Positions 16,059 to 23,740 of a DNA stretch of 38,330 nucleotides are shown piece by piece (position 1 is the first letter of the stretch; every line of letters begins with the position of its first letter). Source of the stretch: an uncultured cyanobacterium (GTDB taxonomy: Bacteria > Cyanobacteriota > Cyanobacteriia > Thermosynechococcales > Thermosynechococcaceae); NCBI GenBank assembly GCA_937951315.1, contig CALFCG010000284.1, positions 1 to 38,330 on the forward strand, given 5' to 3'. The notes beneath the pieces are model-generated. The model ran no database searches, was not told the DNA's origin, and saw only the letters and a list, made by a program, of their open reading frames with translations. The translations under genes and the position numbers were made by a program.

Positions 16059-16643
16059 TTACTGAGCAATCTGATTTAGAGCTGTTGGCTCTGTTTGATA
16101 GGAAGACTGAGTTGGGCGATTGTGGGGTTGAGGAGCCTCATGGACAACGCCAAACTGAGTGCTGACCTGAACGCAGTTTGGTGTGAACAAGAAGATGCTG
16201 TCACCCACACGCTCTTGGTGGCCATCAATTGTGTATGTGGCACCTGCAACAAAGTCAACCGCGCGCTGAGCCTGAGCAGGATCCATCATTGTTAGATTCA
16301 AGACCACTGACTTCCGCTCACGGAGAGCCTGGATGACTTGAGGCATCTCTTCAAAGGCTTGAGGTTCCATCACAAGGACTTCAGTCGCAGAACCCCAAAA
16401 ACGATTGGCTCCAGGCATTCCGACAACATTGTTGAGATTAGTGCTGCTGTTCATCTCGACCCCTTGTGTGATTTCAGGTTGGTTGCTGAGTGGCTCTTGG
16501 ACAGGCCCGTTCTGTATGGATTCTGGCGCATAAAGATCAGCGAAATCTTCACCCTGAATCTCATCGTATTCGCCGTACTCCTCATAACCTTCTGCATCAG
16601 GCATGCCGACAAACTCTTTCAATTTTCCCAACAAAGTACTCAC
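16059..16643 (-). CDS. sepF: Cell division protein SepF (Cdv2)
   Basis: SepF binds FtsZ and anchors the Z ring to the membrane. The 194-residue protein has the N-terminal amphipathic helix [14 protein letters not shown], an acidic linker ([17 protein letters not shown]), and the C-terminal polymerisation domain from about residue 85 ([29 protein letters not shown], then [16 protein letters not shown]). The start codon is GTG at 16643 and has no clear ribosome-binding sequence. The N-terminal helix supports this start. A short inverted repeat GTAGGT-T-ACCTAC lies 113 bases upstream. Confidence 0.95.
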   Translation of the reverse strand: MSTLLGKLKEFVGMPDAEGYEEYGEYDEIQGEDFADLYAPESIQNGPVQEPLSNQPEITQGVEMNSSTNLNNVVGMPGANRFWGSATEVLVMEPQAFEEMPQVIQALRERKSVVLNLTMMDPAQAQRAVDFVAGATYTIDGHQERVGDSIFLFTPNCVQVSTQFGVVHEAPQPHNRPTQSSYQTEPTALNQIAQ

Positions 16644-17123
16644 AATTTAGGCTCCATCGTAGACAGTGGTTTGCTGAAATAAACTCTTTCAAAGTCGAAC
16701 GCAATCGCGGATGACTTAAGTGGTAGGGGTCTTTACAACCAAGTATTGAGATTGAGTAGGTTACCTACCTTAGCCCAAAGCCTCAGCAGGGAAAACGTTT
16801 ACTAAACTTATCAAGTTAACCTTGACAAACAGCAATGATCAATATCTGGAAAAAGAATAAACAGTTAATGATCAATAATCTGAAAAAAGTAAAATTTTCA
16901 AGTTTGAATTGTACAGTAAAAGCCTGGATTGACTATAGGCTTTGCTTCATTGTAAGCAAACTTCATGCTTCTGTTGAGTAAAATCAAGAAAAGTAAGGAA
17001 GTAGCATCGCCGAAGGTATGTGGAAAGGATGTCACCTTTGGTTGCATTTAACAAGGGCTAGTTCAATTTATTTAAGAAAAATATTGGTTTTAGGGTCTGA
17101 GCAATAAGCTTTGGACCCGAAGA
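16644..17123. other. Intergenic region between pipY and sepF
   Basis: This 480-base gap holds the sepF leader. It includes GTAGGT-T-ACCTAC at 16756-16768, an imperfect direct repeat (AATGATCAATATCTGG at 16834 and AATGATCAATAATCTG at 16867, 33 bases apart), and two adjacent small hairpins at 16919-16943 and 16942-16959. I see no protein-coding frame with similarity. A small RNA is possible but not shown. Confidence 0.5.
16919..16943 (-). terminator. Possible terminator of pipX-pipY
   Basis: Read on the minus strand, AAAGCCT and AGGCTTT form a 7-base stem over 11 bases, followed by TTTTACTG. It lies about 180 bases beyond the pipY stop. A second hairpin TTGCTT/AAGCAA sits next to it at 16942-16959. 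The U-tract is short, so this is tentative. Confidence 0.35.
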
Positions 17124-17804
17124 TTAACGATCCCCGAATAGAGAGCGGCCTACCCGCACCATCGTTGCCCCGGCTTGGATCGCCCATTGAAAATCGCCAG
17201 ACATGCCCATTGAGAGCTCCTGTAGGTTTAGGGCGTGATCAGTCTGCGCTGTGATTTCTTGGGCAAGTGTGTTTATTCCTTCGAATGCCTTCAGCTTCTG
17301 GGGCTCGCTCAACCCGAGAGGCAAAATAGTCATTAGTCCCTGAATGTCTAAGCTTTTACATTCCAAGAGTCCAACTAGATCTTGTTTTAACTCAGAGACA
17401 GACCAGCCATACTTACTGGGATCGTCAAGCATTTTGACCTGTAGGCATAGCTTTGGTCTGTGAGTTTGATTGATCGCTAATTGATCTAAACGGCGGGCAA
17501 GGGACAAGCTATCTACAGAGTGAATCCAAGTACATAGCTCAATGGCCCGCTTTGCTTTGTTGCGCTGCAGATGTCCAATGAAGTGCCAAGTAATATCGGA
17601 TAAATCCTTAAGCTCAGATTGTTTAGCCTCTAATTCTTGGATGCGGCTTTCTCCAAAATCTCTGATCCCCACCTGATAAGCCTGCCGAATTAAAGGCACA
17701 GAAATCTTTTTTGTGACTGCAATTAGCTTTGTCTGTGGGGGTAATTGCTGTGTGACCTTTTCAATGCGTTCTGCAACCGTTAAACCTCTTTCAGGATGGG
17801 TCAT
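17124..17804 (-). CDS. pipY: PLP homeostasis protein PipY (YggS/COG0325 family)
   Basis: The 226-residue protein binds pyridoxal phosphate and buffers vitamin B6 and amino-acid pools; it has no known catalytic turnover. The PLP lysine is in TKLIAVTKK (about residues 24-32), followed by IRDFGESRIQE, WHFIGHLQRNKAKRAI and the C-terminal LSMGMSGDFQWAIQAGATMVRVGRSLFG. Its ATG overlaps the pipX stop by ATGA, the standard cyanobacterial pipX-pipY operon with tight translational coupling. Confidence 0.96.
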   Translation of the reverse strand: MTHPERGLTVAERIEKVTQQLPPQTKLIAVTKKISVPLIRQAYQVGIRDFGESRIQELEAKQSELKDLSDITWHFIGHLQRNKAKRAIELCTWIHSVDSLSLARRLDQLAINQTHRPKLCLQVKMLDDPSKYGWSVSELKQDLVGLLECKSLDIQGLMTILPLGLSEPQKLKAFEGINTLAQEITAQTDHALNLQELSMGMSGDFQWAIQAGATMVRVGRSLFGDR

Positions 17805-18070
17805 TGGAATGTTTGTTGATGAATCGTTCTGAGTTCCTTATAGTCCTCTGGTGAACCAGACCGCCTCAACATCCTCAGTCGACCTTCAACGATAATTCTG
17901 GCTTCATTCCGGCTGACTGCTTGGAATTCAACTTCCTGTTGATCAGTACAAACAATAAAAAATAAGCGCTGTGCATACAACGTTGTATAGAGGATTCGGT
18001 GCGGTTCAATCAGACACAAGCTGAACAGCAGTCCAAAACTTGGATGGCTCAGATACGTTTCGTTGATCAT
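17801..18070 (-). CDS. pipX: PipX, NtcA coactivator and PII partner
   Basis: PipX switches between binding NtcA (activating nitrogen-starvation genes) and PII under nitrogen excess. The 89-residue protein has the Tudor-like N-terminal domain with GLLFSLCLIEPHRILYTTLYAQRLFFIV and two C-terminal helices (SRNEARIIVEGRLRMLRRSGSPEDYKEL). The length is exactly typical. No GTA-N8-TAC NtcA site is visible in the 185 bases upstream; a TATACT hexamer on the minus strand (18153-18158) might be its -10 element. Confidence 0.96.
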   Translation of the reverse strand: MINETYLSHPSFGLLFSLCLIEPHRILYTTLYAQRLFFIVCTDQQEVEFQAVSRNEARIIVEGRLRMLRRSGSPEDYKELRTIHQQTFQ

Positions 18071-18255
18071 GTGTTGTCATCAAGAACTGGGATATGAACC
18101 CCCGCAGAATGTCTGGATAGATTGCTAACAGGAAAATATGGACTGAGAAAAGAGTATAAAAGACTGCAACTCATGATGAGAGTGAAATCCTGATAAGTTG
18201 GACTTATTTTTGTCAAAAGACAAGACGAAATTAATTATACTGGAAACTCGGAAAT

Positions 18256-19647
18256 CTATATATGGCCTGTCATTTGACGTAATGCAATCAGTTGAGCTTG
18301 TGCCTTGTGCAGCGATTCCTGCCATTCCTTTTGAGGGTTGCTATCGGCAACAATTCCTGCTCCGACTTGACCCCAAATCTGCACCAATTGCTTCTGAGAT
18401 GAGGAAAATGTTGCTTGAGGTACCACTAGGAGAGTGCGAATTAAGATATTCAAGTCAAGGTGACCTCTGAAATCTATATATCCACATGATCCATAAAATA
18501 GACTTCGTCTCACGGGTTCTAGCTTCTCAATGATCTCCATACAGCGGACTTTAGGGCAGCCCGTAATCGTGCCGCCAGGAAATACAGCATGAATCAAGTC
18601 AACGACATCATTTTCGGGTGCTAACGTGCCGATAATATTGCTCACCAGGTGCATTACATGGCTGTAGGATTCAATTGTGAGTAGCTCATCTACTTTGACT
18701 GATCCCCACTGGCATACTCGTCCAAGATCGTTCCGCTCTAGATCGACAAGCATGATGTGTTCTGCCTGCTCTTTTTGATTGGTCGATAGTTCTCGAGCAA
18801 GGCGGTGATCTAGCAATGCGGTTGCTCCCCGAGCACGCGTTCCTGCAATGGGCCGGACCTGCGCTTTGGGGCCTTGAAGTTGCACGAGTCTCTCTGGAGA
18901 GCAACTCACAACTGCTCCCCAGGGCGTTTGCCAATAACTTGCGAAGGGCGATGGATTGATTTGGTGAAGATGGCGATAAAGATTCCAGGGATCGAGCCGG
19001 GCTTCGGCCATAAATCGTGTAGAAAGATTGGCTTGAAAGATATCACCCGCCTGGATATGTTCCTGTGCCAGCTCCACCATCTTTACGTAGTCTGCTTGGT
19101 TCGTGAGCATCAAACTTGCTTTTAGCAGGTCTCCGCTGTCGGGAGCCTCTTGCCACTCTGAGCAGAGCAGAAGGGCTTCTAGATCATCCAGCTGGTCCGA
19201 GTGTGTGGTGGCCAACCATAACTCTTGACGGTGGTGATCTAGAACGGCAAAGTTCTCAGGTTCATACCAATAGGCAACTGGAAAAGGCAGGGGATCTCTA
19301 TTGATCAGAGGGAGAGACTCGATTTCCCAAGCCAAATCATACCCAAACCAACCCAGCCAGCCTCCGAGAAAGGGAAGTGATGCAGAAGGAGGGTGACTGT
19401 CAGAGGATTCCTGTTGTCTCTCTCGGAGCCAATGAAGGATAGTACCGATTTGAGGTGTCCAAAGCTGAGGTTGTTGGTTGATCGTCCGAGGAGGGCCAGC
19501 GCAGATAGAATAACGACTCAGCGAAGAGGAAGGACTTTCTAGTAACGTTGCAATATCAAAATTTCGAAACAGGGCCGCAAATATCATTGAGCCCGTTCGC
19601 TTGGCGAGGGGTTGCGATCGCCAATGCCAGGGGAGAAGTTGACCCAT
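18256..19647 (-). CDS. pabB: Aminodeoxychorismate/anthranilate synthase component I
   Basis: The 463-residue enzyme belongs to the chorismate-utilising family. It contains AGDIFQANLSTRF, SCSPERLVQL, the PIAGTRARG motif, EHIMLVDLERNDLGRV and GGTITGCPKVRCMEIIEKLEP near the end. With glutamine amidotransferase component II it would make 4-amino-4-deoxychorismate for folate, or anthranilate for tryptophan. The motif has Ala where E. coli PabB carries a catalytic Lys (PIKGT), so the pabB label rests on overall form and length and not on that residue. It lies 22 bases downstream of the EcfT gene on the same strand. Confidence 0.8.
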   Translation of the reverse strand: MGQLLPWHWRSQPLAKRTGSMIFAALFRNFDIATLLESPSSSLSRYSICAGPPRTINQQPQLWTPQIGTILHWLRERQQESSDSHPPSASLPFLGGWLGWFGYDLAWEIESLPLINRDPLPFPVAYWYEPENFAVLDHHRQELWLATTHSDQLDDLEALLLCSEWQEAPDSGDLLKASLMLTNQADYVKMVELAQEHIQAGDIFQANLSTRFMAEARLDPWNLYRHLHQINPSPFASYWQTPWGAVVSCSPERLVQLQGPKAQVRPIAGTRARGATALLDHRLARELSTNQKEQAEHIMLVDLERNDLGRVCQWGSVKVDELLTIESYSHVMHLVSNIIGTLAPENDVVDLIHAVFPGGTITGCPKVRCMEIIEKLEPVRRSLFYGSCGYIDFRGHLDLNILIRTLLVVPQATFSSSQKQLVQIWGQVGAGIVADSNPQKEWQESLHKAQAQLIALRQMTGHI

Positions 19648-19669
19648 TTAATTCATCGTGCCAGGAGAA

Positions 19670-20623
19670 CTATGTATCAATGCCCATCCAAAATCGCACA
19701 CCCCAAACCACCAAGACGAGAAATAAAGCTACCCAGTCTCGCAAATGAACCTTTAACTGACTCCATTGAACATTGTGTTGATTGGGGGTTGTAAATCCAC
19801 GGACCTGCATTGCACTTGCAATTTGTTCCGCGCGGAGAAAGAGGTTCTCGAGTAAACGATCGGCTAATTGTAGCCAGATCTGCGAAGCTCCCTTCACGCC
19901 TATTTTCTTCCAGTTAATTGCACGCGTACGAACTGATCGCACTAAATTTTGTACTTCTTCTAGGACGAGGGGGATGAAGCGGAGGGCCAATGTTAAAGTC
20001 AGCGTTAATTCTGTAACAGGGACACGCCAACGTCGTAATGGCTTTAGCAACAGCTCTAATGTTGTTGTGATCTCTTCAGGGGCTGTTGTTAACAGGTATA
20101 GAGTTGTTCCATAAATCAGCGTGAACAGCAAGCTTCCTATCCTGAATCCGAGCTCCAGAGATCTTCTCGTAACCTTGACGGGCCCTATCTCAAAAAGAAT
20201 GTAGCGATAGGGGTGTAGTTTAAGGGCCTCGAGGACTGATGGGGTGAGGTGGGGAGCTGCAGGCGTCGTTTCTAACGCTTGAAGTGCAGGTGCGCCAGTG
20301 GCAAAGGTGAGTTCTTGGGTGGGAAGTCGAGGTTGATGCTGGGCTGCTAAGCCATCTGGCATTAAGGTTGTTACCGCAAACACGATGAAACATAGGGCTG
20401 AGAGCAGGCCCATTTGTTGACGCCAGACTCGGAGTGGAACGGCACTACAGGTCAGTAAAAAGAGTAGAACAACGAGTATTAATCGCCATACAAAGCTTGC
20501 TAGTAGTGGAGTTAGCAAAAAGGTCATGAGCCACACAAGCTTGACCCTTGGATCAAGACGATGAAGCCAGGTTATGGGCTCCTCAAGGTATGTACCTATC
20601 GGTAACGATCGGAGTAGATCCAT
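19670..20623 (-). CDS. Energy-coupling factor transporter transmembrane protein EcfT (CbiQ family)
   Basis: EcfT is the membrane scaffold that couples two ATPases to a substrate-binding S component for uptake of vitamins or metals. The 317-residue protein has N-terminal hydrophobic segments (LVWLMTFLLTPLLASFVWRLILVVLLFLL), a central soluble loop, more membrane segments, and the C-terminal coupling helices with the Ala-Arg motifs SVRTRAINW and ASAMQVRGF. It is longer than many EcfT (about 265) because of an extra loop around residues 95-150. No EcfA ATPase or S component lies in the window, so its partners must be elsewhere. Confidence 0.88.
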   Translation of the reverse strand: MDLLRSLPIGTYLEEPITWLHRLDPRVKLVWLMTFLLTPLLASFVWRLILVVLLFLLTCSAVPLRVWRQQMGLLSALCFIVFAVTTLMPDGLAAQHQPRLPTQELTFATGAPALQALETTPAAPHLTPSVLEALKLHPYRYILFEIGPVKVTRRSLELGFRIGSLLFTLIYGTTLYLLTTAPEEITTTLELLLKPLRRWRVPVTELTLTLTLALRFIPLVLEEVQNLVRSVRTRAINWKKIGVKGASQIWLQLADRLLENLFLRAEQIASAMQVRGFTTPNQHNVQWSQLKVHLRDWVALFLVLVVWGVRFWMGIDT

Positions 20624-20761
20624 CCAAGGTTGTCCGGAAAATAGTAATCTCGTTCAAGCGTAACTAGAATTGGTTGTTAGTGGTTGGATTTTTGAGACAA
20701 TTTAGTCCACCTTGGATACCGTTCCTTCCCGACATCAAGAATCGGTCATAACTGCAGAGTC

Positions 20762-21343
20762 GTGATTGTGCACCAATATATTCTGTTTCACAAGCCCTAT
20801 GGTGTTCTCTGTCAATTTAGCGATCAACAGGGGCGAGTCACCCTCAAAGATTACATTTCAGTGCCCGATGTCTATCCGGTAGGGCGATTGGATCGAGATA
20901 GTGAAGGTTTGCTATTGTTGACCAACCATGGCTGGTTACAGCATCGTCTTAGTGATCCTCGTTTTTCTCATCCCCGAACCTATTGGGTGCAGGTGGAACG
21001 CATCCCAACACCTTATGACTTAAAACCATTGGGCCAGGGGATCAAAATTCAAAACTATCTGACTCGCCCAGCTCAAGCCAAGCTTCTCGCGACTGCACCT
21101 GAGCTGCCTCCCCGTGATCCACCCATTCGTGTGCGTCAGACTGTACCTACAGCTTGGCTTGAGATCACGCTCACTGAGGGACGCAATCGTCAGGTTCGCC
21201 GGATGACAGCTGCAATTGGTTATCCAACGCTACGTCTTATCAGGGTGGCCATTGCTTCTCTTTCTTTGGGAGAGCTGCTTCCTGGTCAGTGGAGAAATCT
21301 GGAGCCAGAAGAAATTCTGCAGCTCCGCTCCCAAGTGGAATAG
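20762..21343 (+). CDS. Pseudouridine synthase, RsuA/RluE family
   Basis: The 193-residue protein converts a specific rRNA uridine to pseudouridine. It starts [14 protein letters not shown] and has the catalytic Asp in [19 protein letters not shown], then TYWVQVER and [25 protein letters not shown]. It lacks an N-terminal S4 domain, as RluE (23S U2457) does, so RluE is the closest assignment. The start is GTG at 20762. It is divergent from the EcfT gene. Confidence 0.9.
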   Translation: MIVHQYILFHKPYGVLCQFSDQQGRVTLKDYISVPDVYPVGRLDRDSEGLLLLTNHGWLQHRLSDPRFSHPRTYWVQVERIPTPYDLKPLGQGIKIQNYLTRPAQAKLLATAPELPPRDPPIRVRQTVPTAWLEITLTEGRNRQVRRMTAAIGYPTLRLIRVAIASLSLGELLPGQWRNLEPEEILQLRSQVE

Positions 21344-21349
21344 CTTCAT

Positions 21350-21379
21350 TTCAATCTTTCGAGCAAAGTAAAGATTGAA
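21350..21379. terminator. Perfect 10-base hairpin after the pseudouridine synthase gene
   Basis: TTCAATCTTT (21350-21359) pairs with AAAGATTGAA (21370-21379) over 10 bases, starting six bases after the stop codon. A T-rich run TTATTTTTT follows about 13 bases later (21393-21401). The stem is AU-rich, so it may be a weak terminator or an RNA-stabilising 3' structure. Confidence 0.45.
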
Positions 21380-21531
21380 TCTATGTGGGAGCTTATTTTT
21401 TCGCTCTCCAATCTTGTTGGCATGATTATATCTTTAATGCGTTTGGCCCCTGGTCTTTTTTGGTGATGGGGGTTGCTGTAGTCTACAGAAGAAAACTGTT
21501 AATCTACGGATGGTAAAAAGCACGAGAACCT

Positions 21532-22485
21532 ATGAGTGATCAACTTCCATTAGAAGCGACTCCTGAAGCACTAGGTTCTGGTACCTCGATTGATTCTCCC
21601 AACTTGGAGATTATGGATGAAGAGGATATTACCGAAGTCTTGCCTAGCCAAATCATCGAGGCGGAGGCTGTAGGACAAACAGATGTTGGCAGGGAGCGCC
21701 GGCACAATGAAGATTTCTTTGTGATTAACCAGCAGGTGATCCAGCAAAGTAATCCTAATCGTCATGCTGTCTCATTGAGAGGCCTCTATGTTCTCTGTGA
21801 CGGAATGGGAGGACATGCCAAGGGAGAGGTTGCCAGTGCTCTAGCGACGGAGACGCTGGTTCAGCAGGTTAATCAAAGATGGCACAGTAAGTTGCCGAGC
21901 CGCGATAGCCTTCTAGAGGCGATTTTAGCTGCAAACCAGGCGATATATGTTGCGAATGAAGGCAAGGGAGCTCGATCGAGTCATGATCGAATGGGAACCA
22001 CAATGGTTCTGACCTTGATTCAAGATACTCAGGTTCATTTAGCCCATGTTGGGGATAGTCGAATTTATGCTTTAACGGCAAGCCAAGGCCTAGAGCAATT
22101 GACGGTTGATCACGAGGTGGGCCAGCAAGAAATTAAGAGGGGAATAGAGCCCAGTATTGCCTACGGACGGTCTGATGCTTATCAGTTGACGCAAGCTTTA
22201 GGTCCTCGTCAGAATCGAGAGATTTCACCCGAGATCACCTCTCTCACGATTGCGGAAGACACGTTACTCTTATTGTGCTCTGACGGATTGACCGATCATG
22301 AGTTGCTCAGACGACACTGCTCTTCGCATCTAATGCCAATTTTTGATGATCGCTTGAGTTTGCGGCAAGGTGTGAGTCAGCTCGTTGATCTCGCCAACAA
22401 ATATAATGGGCACGATAATGTAACGGTTTTGGCGATTCGTATAAAGGTGCATCCTCAACAGCAGAATATTCGTTCGGGTCGCTGA
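21532..22485 (+). CDS. PP2C-family Ser/Thr protein phosphatase
   Basis: This metal-dependent phosphatase has the bacterial PP2C motifs DVGRERRHNEDFF (51-63), CDGMGGHAKGE (89-99), HDRMGTTMVL, LAHVGDSRIYAL, LLCSDGLTDHE and GHDNVTVLAI, so all metal-binding Asp positions are present. The 317 residues include an acidic N-terminal extension of about 45 residues. No membrane segment is seen. It is 32 bases upstream of an FHA/pseudokinase gene on the same strand, so the two probably form a signalling pair; the substrate is unknown. Confidence 0.93.
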   Translation: MSDQLPLEATPEALGSGTSIDSPNLEIMDEEDITEVLPSQIIEAEAVGQTDVGRERRHNEDFFVINQQVIQQSNPNRHAVSLRGLYVLCDGMGGHAKGEVASALATETLVQQVNQRWHSKLPSRDSLLEAILAANQAIYVANEGKGARSSHDRMGTTMVLTLIQDTQVHLAHVGDSRIYALTASQGLEQLTVDHEVGQQEIKRGIEPSIAYGRSDAYQLTQALGPRQNREISPEITSLTIAEDTLLLLCSDGLTDHELLRRHCSSHLMPIFDDRLSLRQGVSQLVDLANKYNGHDNVTVLAIRIKVHPQQQNIRSGR

Positions 22486-22517
22486 TCTCTTCTACCTACT
22501 TTTTTACTATTGCAAAT

Positions 22518-23726
22518 GTGATTACGTTAACACTTCTCGGTACTGACTTTGAGCATCAGCAATGGCAGTTTGAAGACTATATAAGTATCAAAGTTGGAAG
22601 AGCCTCTGATAACGATGTACTACTGACTGATGAGCAAGTCTCTCGCTATCATGTAGAGCTGAGTCCAAATAACCCTGGTTCGTCTGATGAGGAATGGAAA
22701 ATTCAGGGGCTTGGAACCAATGGAACGCTTGTTAATGGCAAGTTTATAACTCAGGGGGATGTCTCCCACGGTGATCTGATTCAACTGGGTTTATCGGGGC
22801 CGATGTTGAAGTTTGAACAAACTTTTCAAAAACCTTTGCCTGTTTCCAACATAGAAGTTGATGTTCTTCGCTCACCATCCTTAGAAGATGGATCAGACTC
22901 TTCTGTTCTTTGTAACCATGAGAACAATGAACCCAGTAATCGGTTCTGTATCCACTGTGGTGAACCGCTTACTAGGTTAGGGTTAGAGAGACTGGGGCAC
23001 TATCAGGTGATCCAGACATTAGAGTCCCAGGAGCGAGAGGTTTCTTTTCTTGTTCGAGATATTCGCCAGGGGGGAGCTTTGTGTGTTCTCAGGCGGTTTT
23101 GGCCTGAGGTTTATACACAGGCGCACGATCGCTTTGAGCAGGAAATTCAATGGCTAGGAGCATTGAATCATAATGGTTTAGCTCGGGTCGTTGATTCTTT
23201 CTGTGAGGAGCCTTACCGGTATGTGGTCATGGAGAAAATCTCTGGGCTGACTTTAGAAGAGCGGGTGCTAAAGGAGGAACTTAATGTGTCAATGGCTATC
23301 AAAATACTGCTAGCTATTTGCAATAGTCTCCGCTCCCTCCACTGTCACAATCCACCCATCATTCATCGCAACCTTGCACCAAAGAACATCCTTATTCGTT
23401 CACAGGAACAGAGTGTGGTTCTGATCAACTTCGGCAGTCTCAGAGCTTCTGGGCTAGGGCTGTTGACACCTCCCTCCGTAACTGTTCAATCAGATCTTTA
23501 CAGATTGGGCACTGTCTTGATATTTATGTTGACCGGAAGAAATCCCAGCCAGTATTTTAATGTGCAGCGATTGAGTCACCACATTGAATGGACTGCAGTA
23601 CCGCAAGTGCCCCCTTCACTCCATTCGATTATTGAAAGAATGACACATCCTAATCTTCAACATCGATATCGTACCGTTGAAGAACTCATAAGTATGCTAG
23701 AAGACTTTCAGCTAAAACTGTCCTGA
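22518..23726 (+). CDS. FHA / zinc-ribbon / Ser-Thr pseudokinase protein
   Basis: The 402-residue protein has three parts. An FHA phosphothreonine-binding domain occupies about 1-100 (KVGRASDNDVLL, VSRYHVEL, LGTNGTLVNG). A zinc knuckle follows at 132-149 (LCNHENN...FCIHCGEPL). A protein-kinase fold spans about 160-400. The kinase lacks its catalytic residues: HRD is HRN (283-285, Asp to Asn), DFG is NFG (304-306), the KxxN motif is ALAPKN, and the VAIK lysine is replaced (CVLRR, 189-193). The F-helix SDLYRLGTVLIFMLTGR is kept, so the fold is intact. It is best read as a phospho-dependent scaffold acting with the adjacent PP2C. The start is GTG at 22518. Confidence 0.88.
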   Translation: MITLTLLGTDFEHQQWQFEDYISIKVGRASDNDVLLTDEQVSRYHVELSPNNPGSSDEEWKIQGLGTNGTLVNGKFITQGDVSHGDLIQLGLSGPMLKFEQTFQKPLPVSNIEVDVLRSPSLEDGSDSSVLCNHENNEPSNRFCIHCGEPLTRLGLERLGHYQVIQTLESQEREVSFLVRDIRQGGALCVLRRFWPEVYTQAHDRFEQEIQWLGALNHNGLARVVDSFCEEPYRYVVMEKISGLTLEERVLKEELNVSMAIKILLAICNSLRSLHCHNPPIIHRNLAPKNILIRSQEQSVVLINFGSLRASGLGLLTPPSVTVQSDLYRLGTVLIFMLTGRNPSQYFNVQRLSHHIEWTAVPQVPPSLHSIIERMTHPNLQHRYRTVEELISMLEDFQLKLS

Positions 23727-23740
23727 TATCTTTTCTCTGC

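Noticed and set aside
16756-16768. GTAGGT-T-ACCTAC as an NtcA site
   Set aside because: NtcA needs GTA-N8-TAC; the spacing here is seven bases. It remains only a possible unassigned dyad.
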